Source: an uncultured Alteromonadaceae bacterium
Lineage (GTDB): Bacteria > Pseudomonadota > Gammaproteobacteria > Enterobacterales > Alteromonadaceae
DNA length: 64,000 nucleotides
Reading direction: 5' to 3'
Assembly: GCA_947501935.1 (NCBI GenBank)
Contig: CANMXU010000005.1
Coordinates: 1-64,000, forward strand
The translations under genes were made by a program, and so were the position numbers. Below are positions 58,263-64,000 of the stretch, piece after piece (the first letter of the stretch is position 1; each line of letters begins with the position of its first letter). The notes under the pieces were generated by a model. That model was not told the DNA's origin and made no database searches. It saw nothing but the letters and a program-made list of their open reading frames with translations.

Positions 58263-59471
58263 TTAAGCTTGGTATTTAACCACTTGATTACGACCTTGCT
58301 GTTTAGCTTGATACATAGCTTGATCAGCAGCATTGAGTAAAGTATTAAAGCTGCCATCAATATCTGACATTGCCACCAAGCCAAAACTTGCAGTTACTTG
58401 TAATGTTTTCTGCTTTCCTACTTTAAAGCTTGTCTGTTCAAGCTTTTGGCGAAAGCGCTCAGCAACATCAAAACTTTGCGATAAGCTTTCTCGTGGAAAA
58501 AGTACAATGAATTCTTCTCCGCCAATACGCGCCAAAACCTCACCTTTGCGCATGCAAGATTTACCTATTTTAGCAAAACGTTTTAGCACTTTATCACCAA
58601 CATCATGACCATAGTTGTCATTGACGTTTTTGAAGTGGTCAATGTCTATCATCAACAAGCAAAACTCTTGATGATGTTTAGCATAGTTTTCAGCTAATAT
58701 TTGACCACGTTTAAAAAGGTTACGGCGATTATATAGTCCGGTTAAATTATCTCTTTTAGCTAAGGTTTTTAAGTCTTTACTCAATAAAACTTGCCGTACT
58801 AATAAAAAAATAAATATAAAAACAAACAATACGATCACGACAATGTTTTGTTGATAAAGCCGTTTAGTATTATTGGCTTCAATTATTTTCTGCTCATTAA
58901 TGGTCGTGCGGTTAACGAGCAGCTGATGCTCTATTTCTGCCCGACTAATTTCATACTTCTCTTTAAGTGCGAGCGTTTCTTGTTTGTTAATTTGCTCTAT
59001 ATTATTTATGAAATATTCTAAATATATTTTCTTGTATTTATATGCGTTTTCAAAGTCACCGGTTTGACTATAAGCTTGTGCTAGCCAATGATAACCTTGG
59101 TTAAATTCAGTTGACTGCAGCTGTTCAATAGGAATACTTTCAGCCAAAGGCAGTAACGACTCTAATAACACTAATCGGCGCCAATGATCACTAACATCCT
59201 CTATTTTTACTTTAACAAGAGTCAATAAATACTGCTCAGCTGGGTTTAAGTTTTGTGCTTCAAGCAAACTAATACCAAGCTGTTTTTGAGCTAATTTAGG
59301 ACTGTGGGTAGCTAAATTATTAAGTTCACAAATAGTCTCGCGAACGGAAAGCTTTTCTGGTGGTTGTGCGGCGTTTGCTAAGTTCATTTTTGCCATAGAC
59401 ATAGTAATAATAATGAATAAAGTCATTATCAGGAATTTATTAAAAACGGCATGTGGGGGCTTTAAAAGCAT
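58263..59471 (-). CDS. Membrane GGDEF protein, probable diguanylate cyclase (TPR-like sensor, paralogue B)
   Basis: A signal peptide/first helix leads to a periplasmic helical region with one TPR-like unit (YHWLAQAYSQTGDFENAYKY), a helical stalk, one membrane helix (about 205-225) and a GGDEF domain with RIGGEEFIVLF. The site five residues before it is RKGE rather than RxxD, so product inhibition may be weak. It overlaps the end of the upstream GGDEF gene by 10 nt (ATGCTTTTAA), so the two are probably translated together. The signal sensed is unknown. Confidence 0.82.
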   Translation of the reverse strand: MLLKPPHAVFNKFLIMTLFIIITMSMAKMNLANAAQPPEKLSVRETICELNNLATHSPKLAQKQLGISLLEAQNLNPAEQYLLTLVKVKIEDVSDHWRRLVLLESLLPLAESIPIEQLQSTEFNQGYHWLAQAYSQTGDFENAYKYKKIYLEYFINNIEQINKQETLALKEKYEISRAEIEHQLLVNRTTINEQKIIEANNTKRLYQQNIVVIVLFVFIFIFLLVRQVLLSKDLKTLAKRDNLTGLYNRRNLFKRGQILAENYAKHHQEFCLLMIDIDHFKNVNDNYGHDVGDKVLKRFAKIGKSCMRKGEVLARIGGEEFIVLFPRESLSQSFDVAERFRQKLEQTSFKVGKQKTLQVTASFGLVAMSDIDGSFNTLLNAADQAMYQAKQQGRNQVVKYQA

Positions 59472-61384
59472 ACGCGATTTCTGCCTTCATTTTTAGCCTG
59501 ATACATAAACGAGTCAGCAACAATGAGTAGGTCATCAAAACTACTGTGATCTTGTTTATTAAAGGTAGCAACACCAATAGAAACCGTTACAGGCTTAGCC
59601 AGTGAAGCAATGTTTTGCCAATGATAACGCTCAATATTTAGCTTTAAGCGGTTAGCAATCTCAACGGCCTGTTCATTGGTTGTATCCGCTAATAAACAAA
59701 TAAACTCTTCACCGCCAAAACGAGCAATAGTGTCATTTGGTCGCATGATATTATGGCCTATTTCTGAAATAGTTTTTAACACAGTATCACCGGTGCTATG
59801 GCCCAGTTGATCATTTATTGCTTTGAAACGATCAACATCTATCATTAACAAACTAAAGCTCACATGATGTAATTTAGCTTGCTTAAAAAGGTAAAAACCC
59901 AACTCATTCAAATGCCGACGATTAGCAATACCCGTTAATTCATCGGTATGGGTAACTCTAAGTAATTTTTGTTTAACTTTTGATAAATAAAATAGCCAGA
60001 CACCAAAAAAAAGTAGTACACATAACCCCACTATTACACCAAATCGTTGGTTATTCTTTTGCTTAGCTAATAGTGACAATTTTTGCTCTTGCCAATTCTG
60101 TTTTTCAGTAAGTACTTTTTGCGCTAATATTGCCTGTTCTTTCTCATAGCTAAAACGCATATCTTTAATATCATTTTGCTCGTCATTTTGTTGTATTTCA
60201 TATACTAAATCGGTGTAGTTATCTTGTAAAAGATAAGCTTTTTGATAGTTTCCTATGGCTGCATACACTAATATTTCGGTAGCAAGTATAGCTTTATTAA
60301 AATACCTTTGGTGACTGCCACTATGGTCAATTAACAGTGTTTTAGCCTGCTCAAATGTATCAAGTGTTTGTTGGTACTTTTTTAAACCAAACAAGATTTC
60401 AGCTTTACTGATCAAAAAAATAATTTTATCTTCATACTGGTCTGTATTGACAATAAGCTGCTCGGCGAGCATTAAGTAATGATAAGCTTGTTGAGGTTCA
60501 CTATTTTTTTGCTTTAACAGCGCAATGGCTAAGTCGACATAAATATCTTGTGCTAGTGTACTATAAGGTACTTTTTCCAATAGCTGCTCTGCTTGATAAT
60601 ACGTCGTAATCGCTTGTTGATATTTTTTCAAATTCAAATAAGAAATACCGACATTGGTCATGCAATTAAGTGCATCTTCATACTCTTGGGCTTGCTGAAA
60701 ATACTCTTTACATTTAAGGGAGTAAACTAACGATTTTTCTTCATCTTTTATGTAATTATAAAAGTTCCCCAGCTCAGATGTAGCCAGCCCCATCAATGTA
60801 GTTTCATCAAGCTGCTCCGCTAACTTTAAAGCATTTGATAAGGTTATTAGTGCTTCTTCAAACTGCTCTCTTAGATAATAGCTTGCACCTAAATTAGTTA
60901 ATCCTATAACCTCCAGTTTTTGCAGGTTAAGCTGTTGTGCCATTGCCAAACCAAGGCGGTAGTCATTAACAGCTTCAGCTATATCGCCTAACGATTCTTT
61001 CGCAAAACCTTGTGAAAAATAAAGCTCAATAACATTGGCATTTGAAATATTGTGCCTACTGGCTAAATTAAGCCCTAATGCTGACTGCTGCTTAGCTTTT
61101 TTAAATAAGCCCAACTTTGATAAAAGTTCACTATAAAGAGAGTAAAACTCAACTTTTTCTTTTACTGAACGCTGAGCTAAGCTGTTTTGTAGTTGCTCGA
61201 GTTGAATGATGGCTTTGTTGATGTCTTTTTTGCGGAGTATTTGCATTTGTTTAATGGTTGATCGAAAGGCGCTATTTTGACTCGTGTTAACTTCACCTGC
61301 ACTTAAAAAAGTGGTTGAGCAAGTCATCAACGAGAACAAAAATAGTAAAGCATACTTACCTATAAGCTTAATTAACTTAAACAA
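59462..61384 (-). CDS. Membrane diguanylate cyclase with periplasmic TPR array (paralogue A)
   Basis: The 640-residue protein has an N-terminal signal/membrane helix (about 11-30) and then at least seven TPR-like repeats to about residue 385 (VNDYRLGLAMAQQLNLQKL, GLTNLGASYYLREQFEEAL, YQQAITTYYQAEQLL). A coiled coil (EKEQAILAQKVLTEKQNW), one membrane helix (about 450-470) and a GGDEF domain follow. The GGDEF domain has RFGGEEFICLL and an intact RPND inhibition site. It should make c-di-GMP when the TPR part binds a peptide or protein. It shares its whole layout with the next gene, a likely duplicate. Confidence 0.85.
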   Translation of the reverse strand: MFKLIKLIGKYALLFLFSLMTCSTTFLSAGEVNTSQNSAFRSTIKQMQILRKKDINKAIIQLEQLQNSLAQRSVKEKVEFYSLYSELLSKLGLFKKAKQQSALGLNLASRHNISNANVIELYFSQGFAKESLGDIAEAVNDYRLGLAMAQQLNLQKLEVIGLTNLGASYYLREQFEEALITLSNALKLAEQLDETTLMGLATSELGNFYNYIKDEEKSLVYSLKCKEYFQQAQEYEDALNCMTNVGISYLNLKKYQQAITTYYQAEQLLEKVPYSTLAQDIYVDLAIALLKQKNSEPQQAYHYLMLAEQLIVNTDQYEDKIIFLISKAEILFGLKKYQQTLDTFEQAKTLLIDHSGSHQRYFNKAILATEILVYAAIGNYQKAYLLQDNYTDLVYEIQQNDEQNDIKDMRFSYEKEQAILAQKVLTEKQNWQEQKLSLLAKQKNNQRFGVIVGLCVLLFFGVWLFYLSKVKQKLLRVTHTDELTGIANRRHLNELGFYLFKQAKLHHVSFSLLMIDVDRFKAINDQLGHSTGDTVLKTISEIGHNIMRPNDTIARFGGEEFICLLADTTNEQAVEIANRLKLNIERYHWQNIASLAKPVTVSIGVATFNKQDHSSFDDLLIVADSFMYQAKNEGRNRVCF

Positions 61385-61552
61385 AAGCGACAGCCTTACA
61401 TGCTATAAAAATAGGTAAAAAAAACCAAATTATTACCCAAAGTTATAGTTCAAAAGCTGCCAAGAAACAATGTTAGCTATTGGTTAAGCCAAGAAGAATT
61501 CGATGTTTTTATAGTTAAATAAAAAATTATTCTCGGTAATATGTCTTGATTT

Positions 61553-62764
61553 TTAAAGGCTTAATTTACGAATAAAGATAGCCGAACTAAAAGCAAGTAC
61601 AGCTGAAGTAACTAAACAAATAGTTAAACCATATTGCTGATAAAGCCAGCCTGAAAGAATGGTACCTAATAACCGTCCAAGTGCGTTGGCCATATAATAA
61701 AAACCAACGTCCATCGAAACACCATCTTCTTTTGCAATAGCGACAATAACATAACTATGTAGCGACGAGTTTATTGCAAATACACCACCAAAAATCATCA
61801 AACCACTAACAATAGTGATTTCTGGAGAAGTTCCTTTGTACATGCAAACAGCTAGTATTAAGGTAATTAGCGCTAATAAAGCCCCCCACACAAACATAGC
61901 TTTACCACTACTTTCTTGCTGATGATTGAGGCCTAGTATTTTAGGAGTACAGGCTTGCACTATGCCATATAAAATAACCCACACTGCCATGAAGGTGCCA
62001 ATTAAGCTATGTGACCAGCTCAGCTCAACCGATAAATACACGGGCAAAGCAATAACAAACCAAACATCGCGAGCAGCAAAAAGGCATAACCTCGCCCCAG
62101 ATAAATAGTTAAGCTGGGCATGGCTTGAGAAGATACGAGAGAATTTGGGTTTATGTTTTGCTTTACCTAGCTCCGATGTTAATAACCAAATACTCAGTAA
62201 AGCAATAATGGCTAATACTGCAGCCATTAATAACATCGAGCTTTGGAAACCAAACAGCGCTAATAACAAACCACCAAGAAAAAAGCCGACTCCCTTTAAA
62301 GTATTTTTAGAGCCTGTTAATAGTGCAACCCAGCGAAACAAAGCTGACTTTTGCTCTGCAGGTACTAGCGCTTTAATACTACTTTTGGCGCTCATTTTAT
62401 TAAGATCTTTAGCAATTCCTGATAATGCTTGTGCGATCATCACCCAAGCAACCGTTAAATATTGATCATCAAGGGTTAACATTAACAAGGCGGCAACTTG
62501 TAAAAACAAACCAATATTCATGGTTTTATTCAAACCAAAACGCGCCCCTAACCAGCCGCCAACTAAATTAGTAACCACGCCAAAAAATTCATAGAATAAA
62601 AACAAACTGGCTAATGCTAGCGGTTGATAACCGAGCTGATGAAAATACAGCACCACCAGCATGCGCAAAGCGCCATCAGTTAAAGTAAAAAACCAATAGT
62701 TAATGGTAATAATTAAATATTGGCGCACCGCTAATGGCAGTGCGCTTAGGCGGGTTAAGTTCAT
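61553..62764 (-). CDS. arsJ: ArsJ organoarsenical (1-arseno-3-phosphoglycerate) exporter
   Basis: The 403-residue MFS protein begins LPLAVRQYLIITINYWFFTL and TDGALRMLVVLYFHQLGYQP, the ArsJ signature, and has twelve predicted helices with GGWLGARFGLNKTM after the second. ArsJ exports the unstable 1-arseno-3-phosphoglycerate, which then breaks down outside. It lies 81 nt downstream of the GAPDH gene; such pairs were shown in Pseudomonas to give arsenate resistance. Confidence 0.92.
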   Translation of the reverse strand: MNLTRLSALPLAVRQYLIITINYWFFTLTDGALRMLVVLYFHQLGYQPLALASLFLFYEFFGVVTNLVGGWLGARFGLNKTMNIGLFLQVAALLMLTLDDQYLTVAWVMIAQALSGIAKDLNKMSAKSSIKALVPAEQKSALFRWVALLTGSKNTLKGVGFFLGGLLLALFGFQSSMLLMAAVLAIIALLSIWLLTSELGKAKHKPKFSRIFSSHAQLNYLSGARLCLFAARDVWFVIALPVYLSVELSWSHSLIGTFMAVWVILYGIVQACTPKILGLNHQQESSGKAMFVWGALLALITLILAVCMYKGTSPEITIVSGLMIFGGVFAINSSLHSYVIVAIAKEDGVSMDVGFYYMANALGRLLGTILSGWLYQQYGLTICLVTSAVLAFSSAIFIRKLSL

Positions 62765-62788
62765 GTAAAAAGATTCAACTCTTCAAAT

Positions 62789-62859
62789 ATAAAAGTACCA
62801 GTTACACTGGCTTTCAGCTTGTGACTAAGTACTTGTGGCTTATTACTAGGTACTTTTAT
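62789..62859. repeat. 11-bp inverted repeat between gap and arsJ
   Basis: ATAAAAGTACC (62789-62799) and GGTACTTTTAT (62849-62859) are exact inverted copies; the second overlaps the 3' end of the GAPDH gene. A small CCAGT...ACTGG hairpin (62798-62810) sits inside. No T-run follows, so it is not a normal terminator; it may protect or tune the mRNA between the two genes. Confidence 0.5.
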
Positions 62860-63859
62860 CACTCAAACCAACCATACGCATTAATTCAGCGGTGCGGTTA
62901 GCGTAGCCCCACTCATTGTCATACCATAAGTACATTTTTAACTGTGTATCATTGACCACCATGGTTGATAACGCATCAACAATGCATGAACGCGGGTCAG
63001 TTTTATAGTCTACCGACACTAAAGGTTGCTCTTCGTAACCAAGAATACCTTGTAACTCACCTTGAGCAGCTTTACTCATCAGTTCATTAATTTCAGCAAC
63101 AGTAACTTTTTTATTCATTTCAAAAACGCAGTCAGTAATTGAAGCATTCGCTAACGGTACGCGCACCGCATGGCCGTTAAGTTTGCCTTTTAATTCAGGA
63201 AAAATATGGGTAATAGCCGTGGCCGAGCCGGTAGTTGTTGGGATCAAACTTTGTCCACAGGCGCGCGCGCGGCGTAAGTCTTTGTGGGGAGCATCTAATA
63301 TGGTTTGGGTATTGGTAATATCATGAATGGTGGTCATGCTGCCGTGTTTTATGCCGATGCTGTCTTGTAATACTTTTACTACCGGTGCTAAACAGTTAGT
63401 GGTACATGAGGCTGCGGTAACAATCGGGAATTCGTCTTTGTTATATAGGTGATGATTAACCCCCATAACAATATTTAAAATACCGTCTTCTTTTACCGGT
63501 GCAGTAACAACAACGCGTTTAATGCCTTGGTCAAGATAAGCTTGTAATTTCTTGGTTGACTTCATCACCCCAGAAGCTTCTACAACCACATCGCAGCCTG
63601 TCCAATCAGTTTCTGCAATAGTATTATTGGCTGTTACTTTTAATTGCTGATCGCCAATAATCATAGTGTTATTTTCTGCACGCGCTTGATGCTGCCAACG
63701 GCCATGCACCGAGTCAAAATTAATTAAATGCGCTAAGGTTTTGGCATCACCTTTAGGGTCATTAATTTGTACAAATTCAACTTCAGGCCATTGCCAAGCT
63801 GCGCGCATTACTAAACGCCCCATTCGGCCAAAGCCATTTATACCTACTTTAATTGTCAT
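62846..63859 (-). CDS. gap: ArsJ-associated glyceraldehyde-3-phosphate dehydrogenase
   Basis: GAPDH acting on arsenate in place of phosphate makes 1-arseno-3-phosphoglycerate, the ArsJ substrate. The NAD fold starts [19 protein letters not shown], the catalytic Cys is in [17 protein letters not shown], and [20 protein letters not shown] and [11 protein letters not shown] follow. The opening ([28 protein letters not shown]) is characteristic of the arsenic-linked group rather than glycolytic GAPDH. It has 337 residues and stands directly upstream of arsJ. Confidence 0.93.
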   Translation of the reverse strand: MTIKVGINGFGRMGRLVMRAAWQWPEVEFVQINDPKGDAKTLAHLINFDSVHGRWQHQARAENNTMIIGDQQLKVTANNTIAETDWTGCDVVVEASGVMKSTKKLQAYLDQGIKRVVVTAPVKEDGILNIVMGVNHHLYNKDEFPIVTAASCTTNCLAPVVKVLQDSIGIKHGSMTTIHDITNTQTILDAPHKDLRRARACGQSLIPTTTGSATAITHIFPELKGKLNGHAVRVPLANASITDCVFEMNKKVTVAEINELMSKAAQGELQGILGYEEQPLVSVDYKTDPRSCIVDALSTMVVNDTQLKMYLWYDNEWGYANRTAELMRMVGLSDKST

Positions 63860-63907
63860 GCTATTTCCTTAAATATTATCTTTAACATCAGCCAAACTTG
63901 AGCTTAT

Positions 63908-64000
63908 TTAACAACACTGTTGCTGTCGCTCTGGTCTATTGCCTAATAACGATAATTTTTGTTGTTCGTTGTCTATATACGCTTTATTTTGTTGGTAACA
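63908..64000 (-). CDS. arsR: Probable ArsR-family regulator, C-terminal 30 residues (partial)
   Basis: A frame open at the window edge reads CYQQNKAYIDNEQQKLSLLG, then NRPERQQQCC and TAA. A C-terminal cysteine pair is seen in some arsenic-sensing ArsR repressors, and an arsR gene normally heads arsR-gap-arsJ operons. It ends 49 nt upstream of the GAPDH start. The DNA-binding domain is outside the window, so the call leans on position. Confidence 0.6.
   Translation of the reverse strand, partial: CYQQNKAYIDNEQQKLSLLGNRPERQQQCC

Noticed and set aside
1..64000. tRNA, rRNA, riboswitch or prophage signatures
   Set aside because: I looked for T-arm-like motifs, leader structures and phage genes and saw none convincing; a covariance-model scan would be needed to exclude small RNAs.

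Overview
The window looks like chromosomal DNA of a marine gammaproteobacterium of the order Alteromonadales, most like Colwellia, Thalassotalea or their relatives. This rests on low GC, strongly conserved gammaproteobacterial gene orders (rpoE-rseABC / lepA-lepB-rnc-era-recO-pdxJ-acpS, rlmD-relA-mazG beside barA, dsbC-recJ-prfB-lysS), several c-di-GMP enzymes, and families typical of this order (TIGR03545/TIGR03546, DUF3545). Species-level placement is inference. No rRNA, tRNA, CRISPR array or prophage was recognised.

Left flank, 1-13.5 kb: accessory and partly decaying. The end of an IS3-family element (1-330) has cut a two-repeat ligand-sensing receptor gene. Next to it lies the remnant of a DJ-1/PfpI gene. 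Then come an orphan NorE/NorF-like pair, a methyltransferase, an MFS transporter, a 1288-residue secreted multidomain protein of unknown function, a GLYK-like kinase, a YebC-family regulator, and a flavin reductase plus VOC protein. These last two are divergent from a cysteine-cluster winged-helix regulator, and the shared control region carries a regular array of GTAAA/TTTAC half-sites.

Core, 13.5-43.7 kb: a PAS-GGDEF protein, the stringent-response block (mazG, relA, rlmD), BarA, then the long minus-strand block acpS-pdxJ-recO-era-rnc-lepB-lepA and rseC-rseB-rseA-rpoE with a sigma-E-like promoter. nadB diverges from rpoE. After that come ygfX/sdhE, ygfZ, a SlyD-like prolyl isomerase, a periplasmic-binding-protein gene flanked by two nearly identical terminators, lysS, prfB with its programmed +1 frameshift, recJ, dsbC and fldB.

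Right part, 43.9-64 kb: srmB, an EamA transporter with a repeat-built acidic tail, a degenerate patch with a frameshifted small secreted protein and an extragenic palindrome, a small outer-membrane barrel, the TIGR03545/03546 pair, yaaA and talB (with an 18-bp perfect inverted repeat in the talB leader), a CBM9-like protein, a GDSL lipoprotein, parC, two translationally overlapping paralogous GGDEF sensors, and an arsenate-detoxification operon: the 3' end of a probable arsR, a dedicated GAPDH, and arsJ.

The clearest non-textbook signals are the operator-like array at 12.6 kb, the talB leader repeat, the extragenic palindromes sharing an AACAGCCCCTA end, the terminator-flanked binding-protein gene, and the uncharacterised 1288-residue secreted protein. 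I did not find a convincing wholly new multi-gene system.
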